Below are positions 23,499-32,259 of a stretch of 36,415 nt of DNA, piece after piece. The number at the start of each line of letters is the position of its first letter. Within the stretch, counting starts at the first letter, position 1. Below the pieces are notes generated by a model. The model searched no databases. It saw nothing but the letters and a program-made list of their open reading frames with translations, and was not told where the DNA came from. The translations under genes were made by a program, and so were the position numbers. Source of the stretch: a virus; the IMG/VR virus record IMGVR_UViG_3300033145_001475, positions 1 to 36,415 of that record. One strand, given 5' to 3'.

Positions 23499-24839
23499 AT
23501 GAACCAAAAACAAGCACGACAAATTGTTAAACCCCTTGCTCGGAAATTGGTTCAAGAGACAGAAAACGCGCACGGTGTCTCATATGGTCCTAAAAACGGG
23601 CAATGGGTTCTGCGAATCAGGGTGACAAAAAAGAAAAAATCACACGAGAAACTCAAACGCCTGGCAATTGGAAAAGAAATTCGAACTTTAAAGGCTGGAG
23701 AAAAAGCCCACGACGACGAGCTTTCTGTTGATGTGGTGGAACGTGACGTGTTTAGAATGCTCCAGTTAGGTCACACAGATAAATGGCGGCCGGCTATCGG
23801 CGGAATAAGCGTAGGACATTACGATACATCCGCCGGCACAATCGGCGTGGTCTGTTATAAAGAATCGGACGGCAAAAAATACATTTTAAGCAATAGCCAT
23901 ATTTTGGCCAGTCAAGGCCAGGCCGACATCGGTGATGATATTTATCAGCCTGGCCCTTATGATGGCGGTGGGCCGGCCGACAAAATCGGCGAACTCGACT
24001 CTTTTATACCCTACTTATTTGGTGGTGAGGAGACCCCGAACTACGTCGACTGTGCCTTATGCAAGCCGACAAACGAAAGTGATGTACTGGAAGAGATATT
24101 AGGACTGGTCCAGCCACAGGAAATAAGGGAAGTGGTAATCGGGGAAGAAGTCACAAAGTCAGGCCGCACAACCGGCGTTACAGAAGGTTTCGTATCAGAG
24201 ATTGGAGAAACCTGGGTTGCCACTTCGCCTGAATGGACTTGGTGGGAAGACCAGATTATATCTCCAAGTAATATGAGCGCGGGCGGAGACTCCGGCTCTT
24301 TGCTAATCGCTAAAAGTGACGGTGCTGCCGTAGGTTTGCTTTTCGCGGGTCTTAATAATGAGACAATGTTCAACGAAATGACGAGGGTCGCCGACGCTCT
24401 CGGCATAACCTTTGACAACACTCGCGAGGCCTCAATATCTGTAGAGGCGGATGTCTCAGTAATCGAGTCAAAATACACACTTAAAACAGGCGCTATGGCT
24501 GTATCTGCAGAAGGGGACGTCAGCTCCGACTCCGAATGGATGGGCGCGGCAGAGATAGGCCTTTGCTCTGTATCGGCAGACGGCAGCGTTTTGGCCATAG
24601 GTTCCGCCATAAGTCCAAAAAATGTTACCTGCGAAATATCGGCGGAGGTCTCAGTTTTCGCCGACGAGAAAGGTTATTCACACTACGGACCGAACGAGGG
24701 ACTTGGCGGCTACCGGCTCGCCGAAGATGCGCTCGAGCGATACGAACTTTATCGCGGTATAGACGCCGACCCCGACTTCGAAGCTGCGCCGTTTGAAACA
24801 TTTACAACCTTACCACACGAAACAGGCGACATAACATAA
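23499..24839 (+). CDS. virion-associated trypsin-like serine protease with repeat adhesin tail
   Basis: 446 aa. The N-terminal 80 residues are basic (Lys/Arg-rich). A trypsin-like triad follows: His in LSNSHILA (H134), Asp in YVDCALC (D184) and Ser in AGGDSGSLL (S265, the GDSGS signature). The spacing H-50-D-81-S is typical of chymotrypsin-fold proteases. After about residue 310 come Ser/Glu/Val-rich repeated strands (EADVSVIES, SAEGDVSSDSEW, SAEVSVFADE) that look like adhesin spacers. In the tail-fibre block this is likely a virion enzyme that cuts proteins at the host surface. Self-cleavage during assembly is the alternative. Confidence 0.85.
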   Translation: MNQKQARQIVKPLARKLVQETENAHGVSYGPKNGQWVLRIRVTKKKKSHEKLKRLAIGKEIRTLKAGEKAHDDELSVDVVERDVFRMLQLGHTDKWRPAIGGISVGHYDTSAGTIGVVCYKESDGKKYILSNSHILASQGQADIGDDIYQPGPYDGGGPADKIGELDSFIPYLFGGEETPNYVDCALCKPTNESDVLEEILGLVQPQEIREVVIGEEVTKSGRTTGVTEGFVSEIGETWVATSPEWTWWEDQIISPSNMSAGGDSGSLLIAKSDGAAVGLLFAGLNNETMFNEMTRVADALGITFDNTREASISVEADVSVIESKYTLKTGAMAVSAEGDVSSDSEWMGAAEIGLCSVSADGSVLAIGSAISPKNVTCEISAEVSVFADEKGYSHYGPNEGLGGYRLAEDALERYELYRGIDADPDFEAAPFETFTTLPHETGDIT

Positions 24840-24851
24840 AGGATTTTTTGT

Positions 24852-26495
24852 ATGGGTTGGGAACTGCCAACAAGTCACAATGAACCTGGCGACGCCTGGA
24901 TAAATCCAGCGCAAGCATACGACAATAATGTCACCACCAACGCCTACAAGGGCGTTGCTTCGGCGTCCTGGGGGGATTGGTTGGAATTTTATCCGAACGA
25001 ACCGACCGCTTGCAGCAGAATTAGGTTTTACGCGACTTATTCGGTGGTACGCATAAGCTCAATTGACATCGACGCGTATTACTCTGGCGCCTGGCAGCAC
25101 GTTTACCAGGGCGCTTTTGCTGATGGGCAATATGTCGAAAAAAGTCTTGCCGACTTACAAACGGTTACAGCGTTTCGCGTTCGCTTTTATAATTCTTATG
25201 GTTCTATATGGCCTGGTTATTTATTTGAATTTCATTTTAATCAGCCGAAACCATATACCGACCTTAGTCTTGCGGTTTCGGGCGAATGGCAATTGAACGA
25301 CGACAAAGCGTCGAGCGATGTAGTCGACACTTCCGGCAACGGCAACGATGGAACATTGAAACAGAACGGCTCGCCATACAATACCGACAATGTATCGGAA
25401 GCGTCTTTCGCGGCGAACCTTGACAAGTGTTTCAATCTAACGGCAGCAAACGAGGAGGGGTTATTCATACCGCACAGCAGCATACTCAAACCGACCGCGC
25501 CTTTTTCCGTTAGTTTGTGGTTTGAAACGGGGGCATCAGTAGCAACGAGTCAAGCGCTGTATGAGTCTGAACCTCACGATGTTTATTATCGTGGTTTTTG
25601 GATACAGTTTCTTAACGGTGGTATACTCAACGTGGTTTATGGTGACGGTGGTTCTCAACAGTCATACAACCGTAGGACGCGAAATTCATCAATAGCATTG
25701 TCGGCCAATACCAAATATCATATAGTCTGCAATTTCAATCCTGACGGCAGTAATTTCCCCGATATTTATATCAACAATATTCTGCGCAACGGCGAATCAT
25801 CGGGAACAGGAAGCGCAATACTTCACTCAACCGGCGAGACACTAATCGGACTTCGTCAAGGCGCTAATAAAAAACCGTTTGACGGCAAAATGGACCAGGT
25901 TCGGCTATTCGACCGCCAGCTTACCGCCGCCGAAAGAACTTTCCTTTATAACGGCGGCGATGGTATCGAATCGCTTGGTGGCATACCGACCGAATATCGT
26001 TTCGTCCTGCGCAAGCGCAATAAGTACAATTTAGTTTCGCAAAACACCGAGCAGTTTAGAATCCGTCTCGACGACGACGGGAACGAAATCGAGCCGGCGC
26101 CGACCGCGCCGTCGAACATTCAAATTGAACCAGCGCCGGCCGGCCTTGCTCTCGTCACCGCGCAATACTTTTACGATACCGACGACAGTTACCAGGCCGA
26201 CCAATGGTTAATTTATTATACAAGCGACGGCGCAGACCCCGACCCCGAAACAGACGCACCTTTTGTTGTCGATATGAAAAAGTTAAACGGTATCGCGGCT
26301 CTAAACTGGACGTCGCCCTTCGGCGGCGATGGTCTGACCTTAAAGGCTCTTGTTCGCAGCCGCCGGTCTGGGACGCCGTACAACTACGACAGCGAGAACA
26401 CCGAAATTGTTTCCTGTATCGGCTCGACAGCAGGTCCAGCGGTTATCGACGAAGCGCATACGACGCAAGGCCAGGCAATGGAACTTATAAAATAG
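24852..26495 (+). CDS. discoidin/LamG receptor-binding tail protein
   Basis: 547 aa. Residues 10-130 resemble an F5/8-type C (discoidin) beta-sandwich (NPAQAYDNNVTTNAY opening, SRIRFY and FRVRFYNSYG strands). Residues about 140-375 fit a concanavalin-A/LamG-3 domain (VVDTSGNGNDGTL, PFSVSLWFET, FDGKMDQVRLFDRQLTAAE). The last 120 residues are FN3-like. Both sandwich types bind glycans or cell-surface polymers, so this is the leading receptor-binding candidate. It lies between the protease and the large tail-tip protein in one continuous operon. Confidence 0.8.
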   Translation: MGWELPTSHNEPGDAWINPAQAYDNNVTTNAYKGVASASWGDWLEFYPNEPTACSRIRFYATYSVVRISSIDIDAYYSGAWQHVYQGAFADGQYVEKSLADLQTVTAFRVRFYNSYGSIWPGYLFEFHFNQPKPYTDLSLAVSGEWQLNDDKASSDVVDTSGNGNDGTLKQNGSPYNTDNVSEASFAANLDKCFNLTAANEEGLFIPHSSILKPTAPFSVSLWFETGASVATSQALYESEPHDVYYRGFWIQFLNGGILNVVYGDGGSQQSYNRRTRNSSIALSANTKYHIVCNFNPDGSNFPDIYINNILRNGESSGTGSAILHSTGETLIGLRQGANKKPFDGKMDQVRLFDRQLTAAERTFLYNGGDGIESLGGIPTEYRFVLRKRNKYNLVSQNTEQFRIRLDDDGNEIEPAPTAPSNIQIEPAPAGLALVTAQYFYDTDDSYQADQWLIYYTSDGADPDPETDAPFVVDMKKLNGIAALNWTSPFGGDGLTLKALVRSRRSGTPYNYDSENTEIVSCIGSTAGPAVIDEAHTTQGQAMELIK

Positions 26496-26502
26496 GTTTG
26501 AA

Positions 26503-29097
26503 ATGACAACAACACAAATTCAGTCGGACGATATTTCAAAAAGTCTAAGGGTAACGACTTATTACAAGAAGCTATGGTCGGACGAATGGACACACGCGCC
26601 ACACTGGCAACCGATACACGCGACGAACGCGGCAGCGCCGGCGTATGGTTCAGCGTCTTTTCGTCTTTTATACGGAACTGGAAAATGGGAAGATGAGTTA
26701 AACTTAACCGATGGCACAGAACTTGAAACTTTTACATATTGTTACGTTCAAATTCGCGGTTACTATGGTGAGAACGAAATAATTTTATGGGTTGGAATAA
26801 TCCCGATAGAGAATTTCCGCTTGCTTGGCAAGTCAGACAGTCAGGCAACGGCAACAGCAGACCAGATATTGCAAGCGATGAGCCTGGACGCGCTTTTGGA
26901 AACCCGACTTGACGGCGGTTGGGTTCAGCCGGTCGGTGGCGGCGGCGACCCTGTCTGGCTCGATGAATTGCCGACGTTTAACCAGCGTTACGAATACGGT
27001 GGAACAATAATCGGCAACCGAAGCGAGGACAAAAAAGATGTTCAGCGTGAACATTGGACAAATTCTATTGATTGTCACGTTTTCTCCGACGAGGGACACG
27101 CCTGGGGCAACTATGATATAGCCGTTTATCTTTTACAAAACTACCAGGACTACAGCGGCCCGAAGTTTTTAATGAAAACAGCCGACGAGGGCGGCGAGGT
27201 CGCCGAAGCACTTAACCAGCTTATCGGCGTTTATGATTTTCATTCTACTGTCACCGTTCGCCAGGCCCTTGACATTCTAATCAGCAGGTCGCGCGGCTTT
27301 AGCTGGCGCTTCAACATTGACAGCGACGACAATGTTTCCGTTGTCCCTTTTACCCTTGTCGACGAGCCGATAACGCTTGGCAATACAGTTATACCGGCGA
27401 ACCCGAACAGGACAGAATTAAATTTGTGGGAACGGGCAGAGCAAACGACCGTCGATATTGTCCAGGACATTCGCCCGACTTACGACAGAATAATTGTTCG
27501 CGGCGCAAAGATAAAAGCTTGTTGCTCTTTGCGTCACGCCGACGATTCACTGGAAAAAGCCTGGACAGACGACGAGGAAAAAGCATTTCAGGACGCGGCG
27601 AAAAATGCAGACGGTTATTTGTCATTGACGGACGAGGAAAAAGGCGTATTGAACGACAAGTACCGGCAGACCGACAGGTTTTCGCGGGTTTATACAACGC
27701 TGCGAGTACCGCGCGAATGGAACTGGACCGTAAACAACGGAATAATTGTAAACTGGAAAAGAAAAAGCGACGGTCTTATCTATACGCAAGAGCAGGGGAA
27801 CTACTGGAACGTAAACAAACGCCTTTTGCCTTACCTGCCGTTCATTGTTGGCGTTGATTACAGCGGCACAAACGACGACGAACCGGTCGACAACAACGCA
27901 GGCAACAGCGAACCGGAGTACAGAAAACTTTTTGCGGTAGTCGAGAACCGTTTGGCCGACCAGTATCGCTACATTGAGAAATGCGAACCAGCGCCTGGTA
28001 CTGTCCGGCCGTTGTCGCGAGAGATGGGTATAAAAATTAAATTCAATCCGCAATACTTACTTGCTCGCGGCAATTGGAAAAAGGACGCCGAGCCTGGCAA
28101 GTGGACAATCGAGGAAATGTTTTCTTATGGCTTTAGCTGGAAAAAAGTAATTGCAACAGTTTTTATCGAAACGGACCAGTACAACCAGCTCATTGTAAAC
28201 TTGAACGACCGCGAAAACAAAAGAACCTTGACCATCGAGATACCGGAGGCGGAATTGTGGTACGTCGTCCCTGGAACAATCGTTGACATCGACGCAGACG
28301 GCAAGCTCGTCGAGTTTGGTTGTGAGTATCCTATACTGCGAGACGACCGCGACCGGCTGCGCTCTGCAATGGTGGCGGCTATATCCTGGTACGGCAAGCA
28401 GCATAACAAAATTACAATTACAATTCAGGGTATCGACGCAGCAGTCCCGCTTGGAACAATCATAGTCGGCGGCGATGTGACCGGTATCGACGCGGCAGAC
28501 AGCGTCGTAACTTCTATGCGTTGGCTCTTTGACGGCCGGCCGCCTAAAACAATTGTCACAACAGACTTTGCCCCTTTAAACATCGCCGGCGTTTTCAGCA
28601 GCCAGAGAGCATCGCAGGCCGGCGGCGGAACAGTCGCGACGCCGTCCGGTCTTGTCAGCAGCAAAAAAATAGAACAGCTTGAAAGTAAAATTGCATTGTT
28701 ATTTAAAGAAATAAGTCTGCACGCGGTACGGGTAGAGCCGGAAAAATTAAAAGAGACTTACACAGTCCGCGAGGCGGTAGCAAAAGAGGATGCGCCGTCT
28801 CAAAAGGTCGACGGCGAAAATATAATTGTCTGCAATATGTTAGACGACGAGGGGCGTCTTGTCGAGTACGACGACGACGGCGAGGAAATAAACGTCAATG
28901 TTTATTTAAACTTGCTCGCCGACGACGAAGCAACCGTCGGCGATTGTACGCCGGACATAAAGAAGGGTGACCCTTTATACGTTGTGAAATTGCCACACTG
29001 GAACGAGGAAGCACGAAAAAGCTCACAGCGATGGTCTTGTCTATTTTGGTTCGAGCGTGACGTTGTTTGTGGTTGTACGGAGTTTACAGAAGAATGA
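26503..29097 (+). CDS. large tail-tip / baseplate hub protein
   Basis: 864 aa, the largest protein of the window. Mixed beta with several separate domains and no transmembrane segments. It lies downstream of fibre genes with an ATGA overlap to the next gene. In other phages with this order the corresponding protein is the tail hub or central fibre-attachment protein (gp27/J-like role), and the early beta blocks (FRLLYGTGKWEDEL, then LWVGIIPIENF) fit such a hub. Assignment is by size, position and style, not by a specific motif. Confidence 0.55.
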   Translation: MTTTQIQSDDISKSLRVTTYYKKLWSDEWTHAPHWQPIHATNAAAPAYGSASFRLLYGTGKWEDELNLTDGTELETFTYCYVQIRGYYGENEIILWVGIIPIENFRLLGKSDSQATATADQILQAMSLDALLETRLDGGWVQPVGGGGDPVWLDELPTFNQRYEYGGTIIGNRSEDKKDVQREHWTNSIDCHVFSDEGHAWGNYDIAVYLLQNYQDYSGPKFLMKTADEGGEVAEALNQLIGVYDFHSTVTVRQALDILISRSRGFSWRFNIDSDDNVSVVPFTLVDEPITLGNTVIPANPNRTELNLWERAEQTTVDIVQDIRPTYDRIIVRGAKIKACCSLRHADDSLEKAWTDDEEKAFQDAAKNADGYLSLTDEEKGVLNDKYRQTDRFSRVYTTLRVPREWNWTVNNGIIVNWKRKSDGLIYTQEQGNYWNVNKRLLPYLPFIVGVDYSGTNDDEPVDNNAGNSEPEYRKLFAVVENRLADQYRYIEKCEPAPGTVRPLSREMGIKIKFNPQYLLARGNWKKDAEPGKWTIEEMFSYGFSWKKVIATVFIETDQYNQLIVNLNDRENKRTLTIEIPEAELWYVVPGTIVDIDADGKLVEFGCEYPILRDDRDRLRSAMVAAISWYGKQHNKITITIQGIDAAVPLGTIIVGGDVTGIDAADSVVTSMRWLFDGRPPKTIVTTDFAPLNIAGVFSSQRASQAGGGTVATPSGLVSSKKIEQLESKIALLFKEISLHAVRVEPEKLKETYTVREAVAKEDAPSQKVDGENIIVCNMLDDEGRLVEYDDDGEEINVNVYLNLLADDEATVGDCTPDIKKGDPLYVVKLPHWNEEARKSSQRWSCLFWFERDVVCGCTEFTEE

Positions 29098-29564
29098 CAA
29101 ACGGCAATGGTGAGAACGGCGACGAGGCGACAGAGCGCAAACCGCCAATACAAAAGAAAACACAAACACTCGCGATAGGCGACCCACCTGTAATTTTTGA
29201 CCGGCATAGTTTAAAAACCGACGACACTCAATTGAACTATCCGCGCAAATTGATTGTTCGCTATGGGGGAAGCGAGGACGCCGACACACCCTTAAAATGT
29301 CCGGAAGTTTACGACAGCTCTTATCCTTGCGGACAATGGCCGAATAAGCGTGACTGGTGTGATAAATTTTGCGTTTATAACGGCGACTGTCCTGGCGGCG
29401 AGCTTGGTAAACGCTGCATTGGAACACTTATAAAAGTATGCGACCAGGGATACGGTTATTGTTGGTTTGCAAATACGACGGCCTGGTGTACCGGAACATC
29501 AAGCCCACTTTGTTGGTGTCATTATTCTTATGTCTACGATAATTGTCAAGATGAACCACACTAA
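29094..29564 (+). CDS. cysteine-rich tail-region protein
   Basis: About 156 aa from the ATG at 29094, which overlaps the preceding stop. The C-terminal two thirds contain about twelve Cys in a pattern (WCDKFC, DCPGG, RCIGTL, SPLCWCHY) suggesting several disulfides or metal sites, with many Tyr/Trp/Gly. The N-terminal 55 residues are charged and disordered-looking. No family recognised. A stable extracellular tail appendage is one possibility. It overlaps the next gene by about 14 bases. Confidence 0.62.
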   Translation: MTNGNGENGDEATERKPPIQKKTQTLAIGDPPVIFDRHSLKTDDTQLNYPRKLIVRYGGSEDADTPLKCPEVYDSSYPCGQWPNKRDWCDKFCVYNGDCPGGELGKRCIGTLIKVCDQGYGYCWFANTTAWCTGTSSPLCWCHYSYVYDNCQDEPH

Positions 29565-30009
29565 AACAAAACAAAAAAAATACTGTCAAGTACCGTCGGG
29601 CGATGAATATTATTATATTTGCGACGAGGTATACACGCGGACAGGTTTTCCGCATTTAGTCGAGCCTGGAATCTGCGAAAAATTCTGTAACGAAAAATTT
29701 ATAAAAATGATGTGTGAGAAGGTGACGGAATGGAACACAATTCACAATCAACTTGAATATCCGTCGGCTAAAAAAATAGTGAGCAATTTTTTTGCGGCGG
29801 CTTCTGCACAATTCAAGGCCGGCAATCCGCAAAGAGAGTTAAAGGAACAGGAACGAATTTTAAAAATTTGTACCGGTGAAAACGACAAAGACCGGTGTCG
29901 GTATTACGACAAGGACGCGCGATTTAGTCCGCGTTGTAAATCTTGTGGCTGTTATATCAAAAGGAAAATCGCCTGGGAAACGACACATTGTCCGTTAAAA
30001 AAATGGTAG
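29551..30009 (+). CDS. phage protein with C-terminal Cys4 zinc motif
   Basis: About 152 aa from the ATG at 29551; an in-frame ATG at 29530 is also possible and would overlap the previous gene more. The C-terminus carries Cys residues ending in CKSCGCYIKRKIAWETTHCPL followed by KKW, a conserved small zinc motif I recognise at the end of many phage tail-region proteins. The middle is helical. It is probably a structural or assembly factor. It is the last gene of the rightward tail operon; the next genes run on the other strand. Confidence 0.68.
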   Translation: MNHTKTKQKKYCQVPSGDEYYYICDEVYTRTGFPHLVEPGICEKFCNEKFIKMMCEKVTEWNTIHNQLEYPSAKKIVSNFFAAASAQFKAGNPQRELKEQERILKICTGENDKDRCRYYDKDARFSPRCKSCGCYIKRKIAWETTHCPLKKW

Positions 30010-30038
30010 TCACCACCCGGCCGATAAATATGAGCTGG

Positions 30039-30560
30039 TTAGATTCCCCCCTGCTCTTTCTGAATTGCCGCCCAGTATCGCCGCTGAGCAGCTCTTTTTT
30101 TATCCCAGCGGTCGGCGTATCTTTTGCCGAGCAGGGCCCGGAGCTGTTTGTAGCGGCGCTGGTCTACCAATTTATGAAGTTCCATACTCTCCTCACATAC
30201 GGGCCAGACGATTTTTATCTGGCTTTCGACTAAGCGCTGCAGGCCCCGTTTCTCCTGGCGGGTCAAATATGCGCCGAGACTTTTTTTGGGCTTCTCACCG
30301 TTTGCCAGGGCAAATGATCTTCGATATTGGGCGTTTGTAATTAAGCGTTCCGGTGAGTATTGCCGGCTTTTCATTCTGGCTTTTGACCGGCCAACCTTAA
30401 TGTATGTTTTTTGCCGGGTAGAAGTCTGTTTTTTAACCTGCCAGGCGGATGTTTTTTGCCGGGAGGCACGGGTTCGGCGTCTCGGTCTCGCCGCCGTGGA
30501 GAGTTGATTTGCCAGGAGAATAAAAATAACCGCCAGAAAGATACATTTTTTACCGTTCAT
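30039..30560 (-). CDS. secreted basic protein of unknown function
   Basis: 173 aa on the minus strand. A classical Sec signal opens it: a lysine pair in the n-region, hydrophobic IFLAVIFILLANQL, then STA|A as a likely cleavage site near residue 23. The mature part is very basic (many Arg/Lys) and helical, with no transmembrane segment. AGAGGA precedes the ATG at a good distance. A candidate promoter lies upstream (TTGACA at 30622-30617 on the minus strand, weak -10). As the only secreted protein in the minus block it is a candidate lysogenic-conversion gene acting on the cell envelope. Confidence 0.68.
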   Translation of the reverse strand: MNGKKCIFLAVIFILLANQLSTAARPRRRTRASRQKTSAWQVKKQTSTRQKTYIKVGRSKARMKSRQYSPERLITNAQYRRSFALANGEKPKKSLGAYLTRQEKRGLQRLVESQIKIVWPVCEESMELHKLVDQRRYKQLRALLGKRYADRWDKKRAAQRRYWAAIQKEQGGI

Positions 30561-30678
30561 CGCTATGTCCTCTTATGGCTCACTCAAAAGCCTGTGTATC
30601 ATATCGGGCGGGCCGTGTCAAGGATTTTTTTAAATTTATTCATACTGAGTTTCTAAATTCATCATAGGCCGATAAGCC

Positions 30679-31500
30679 TTAATCGTTTTTTATATGTATA
30701 TATGTTTCCCAGAAAGAATAGTCAACTTGATTACCGAAGAAGAATTTTAGCCTGCTTGTTTCGACTTTATCTGTGCAGCTCAGTAACTCTCTATTATGAA
30801 ATGACGAAAAAGGAACATAATCATTGGAATTTTGAAGATGTTCTATCAGCTTGTTTTGACCCGACTGATATATTGCTGTAAGCGCAAGCAGGTCCCTGTG
30901 TGCTTTTTTAAGGTTTTCATTCGGGGGCATATCGAAGTTTTTAACGCGTGCATATAGCTCTTCAAACGCCTGTTGTGTTGTTAGGAGAACATTAAGAAAG
31001 CAAAAAGCGCTATAATTATCTTCTGCCCAGTACCTATTCTTGGCATTAAAGTCTATTTGCACTACCATATCCATCGTCATATAACTTTCATCTAACAGCA
31101 TCGCCGCGGCGATATAATCCAAATGTATATTCGGCGATATAAAACGGGTGGTTTTGGAAGAAGCCGCCGCTGTATAGCCTTTCAGCCAAAGTCCCGCCCC
31201 CCAGATATAATAAATAAAAAGAAACGCCGAAAATACTCCCAGCGTCCCCAGAAAAGTAACTCGAAACGCCGAGGGTGAAGTCCTCCAGAGCTTGGTTAAA
31301 AAGTTTTCTCCATTTTGTTTTCCCGGGCTTTTCTTTTTTCCCATCTGGTTTTCTTCCGTGATACCGCAAATCGGTTTTGGTTCTGCGGTCTTAGAAGTTA
31401 CTTTCAATAACTGGTTGCAGTTTTTGCATTTTATTGTTTTGCTGATATACTCTCGGGGGATGGAATAATTCGTGCGGCATTTAGGACATTGGAGCTTCAT
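30679..31500 (-). CDS. zinc-ribbon membrane protein
   Basis: About 273 aa from the ATG at 31500, chosen because GGGAGG precedes it on the minus strand; a longer frame to 31563 would overlap the upstream gene more. The N-terminus has the MJ0042-type zinc ribbon (CPKCRTNYSIP...CKNCNQLL, residues 4-29). A single transmembrane helix lies near 80-105 (TFLGTLGVFSAFLFIYYIW), and a soluble helical domain follows. Such zinc-ribbon/one-helix proteins are widespread in planctomycete and deltaproteobacterial genomes. Topology and role here are unknown; immunity or envelope modification are possible. Confidence 0.65.
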   Translation of the reverse strand: MKLQCPKCRTNYSIPREYISKTIKCKNCNQLLKVTSKTAEPKPICGITEENQMGKKKSPGKQNGENFLTKLWRTSPSAFRVTFLGTLGVFSAFLFIYYIWGAGLWLKGYTAAASSKTTRFISPNIHLDYIAAAMLLDESYMTMDMVVQIDFNAKNRYWAEDNYSAFCFLNVLLTTQQAFEELYARVKNFDMPPNENLKKAHRDLLALTAIYQSGQNKLIEHLQNSNDYVPFSSFHNRELLSCTDKVETSRLKFFFGNQVDYSFWETYIHIKND

Positions 31501-31501
31501 A

Positions 31502-31870
31502 TTAACCTCCCTTCTTTTTTGTCGTTTGTCGTTTTTTGGGAGTGATGAGTAGTCGGAACTCATCGAGGATTTTCTGTTCGTCCCGGCTTAAGACCCTGAA
31601 CACCGTGCCCGGCTGCTGCTTTTCGACTTCTGTCATCTCTTTAATCATTTCAAGGGCATTATGCAAGGAATTTTTTGGGGTGAGTTCAGAGGTAATTCCG
31701 GCGGCGAGGGCCATAAGCTCTTCTCTTTCTTCTGCACCGAGTTTGTCGAGTGCCAGGACGCCCGCAGAAAGCACCCTTTTTAATGAGCCACAGCGGACAA
31801 TTAATCGGTTGGCTATGGGCTGGGCTGTTTTTGTTAAAGCTCTTTCGATTGTTGTGGTATTTTTTGTCAT
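31502..31870 (-). CDS. candidate lysogeny-side regulator, possibly leaderless
   Basis: 122 aa, basic and helical. No canonical HTH is recognisable, but the helical segment LIVRCGSLKRVLSAGVLALDKL and a Lys-rich C-terminus could bind DNA. There is no Shine-Dalgarno: a -10-like TAAAAT (31883-31878 on the minus strand) lies only seven bases before the ATG, with TTGTGT 17 bases further upstream, so the transcript would start at or next to the AUG. Leaderless repressor mRNA is known for lambda CI. Its divergent placement opposite the rightward promoter also fits a repressor, but the protein itself does not show it. It ends one base before the zinc-ribbon membrane gene. Confidence 0.55.
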   Translation of the reverse strand: MTKNTTTIERALTKTAQPIANRLIVRCGSLKRVLSAGVLALDKLGAEEREELMALAAGITSELTPKNSLHNALEMIKEMTEVEKQQPGTVFRVLSRDEQKILDEFRLLITPKKRQTTKKKGG

Positions 31871-31877
31871 AAGTCAG

Positions 31878-31906
31878 ATTTTACAATTTTTTTTTCTAAC
31901 ACACAA
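31878..31906 (-). promoter_or_regulatory. leftward promoter candidate
   Basis: On the minus strand TTGTGT (31906-31901), 17-base spacer, TAAAAT (31883-31878). The start point would fall at 31870-31871, the first base of the ATG of the 122-aa gene. The -35 overlaps a GTGT/ACAC element. Confidence 0.5.
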
Positions 31907-31975
31907 GTAGTTGTTTTATAAATACTTATGGTGTATCAGCGTGTAATCTTACGTAATAATACACATAAAAGTGTT
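31901..31975 (+). promoter_or_regulatory. phased GTGT/ACAC operator-like array
   Basis: Elements ACACAA (31901), GTGTAT (31931), GTGTAA (31941), ACACAT (31961) and GTGTTG (31971) start at positions separated by multiples of 10 bp. The outer two overlap the -35 boxes of both divergent promoters. Confidence 0.55.
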
Positions 31976-32001
31976 GACAAACGCCACTAACTCCTTATAG
32001 T
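31974..32001 (+). promoter_or_regulatory. rightward promoter candidate
   Basis: TTGACA (31974-31979) perfect -35, 16-base spacer, TATAGT (31996-32001) -10 with one mismatch. It would drive the small ORFs, the HNH gene and perhaps the integrase. Confidence 0.7.
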
Positions 32002-32042
32002 TTATTCCGGCATTATACAGCGATATTAAAAGACTGGTTTTT

Positions 32043-32192
32043 ATGTCGGACAGAATATTCAATTCGTTCGGTTACTCAAAAAAAAGATTTTCAGTCGTCC
32101 GTGATACGAGACTGTTGGAAGCGCTTAATCGATGTTTTAACCCCATTGCCATCCAGGGCAATAAAGCGACTTTTACCGCAACCGGAGGCTGA
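32043..32192 (+). CDS. 49-aa small ORF in the Cro position
   Basis: The first ORF after the rightward promoter: ATG at 32043, stop at 32190-32192, 49 codons. The protein is basic, begins MSDRIFNSFGYSKKRFS and ends ATGG; no HTH visible. No clear Shine-Dalgarno precedes it. By position it would be the Cro-like partner of the divergent 122-aa gene. The stop overlaps the next tiny ORF (TGATG). Real expression is uncertain. Confidence 0.4.
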   Translation: MSDRIFNSFGYSKKRFSVVRDTRLLEALNRCFNPIAIQGNKATFTATGG

Positions 32193-32257
32193 TGTCAAGA
32201 AAAAAAGTTACCTATTTTAATAAAAAAAGAACGGAATGTAGACCAAAAAGGGCTTAA
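32192..32257 (+). CDS. 21-aa leader-like peptide upstream of the HNH gene
   Basis: ATG at 32192 preceded by GGAGG only three bases away, 21 codons, stop at 32255-32257, two bases before the HNH ATG at 32260. Very basic (MSRKKVTYFNKKR...). It could be a coupling peptide that delivers ribosomes to the HNH gene, or noise. Confidence 0.3.
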   Translation: MSRKKVTYFNKKRTECRPKRA

Positions 32258-32259
32258 AA

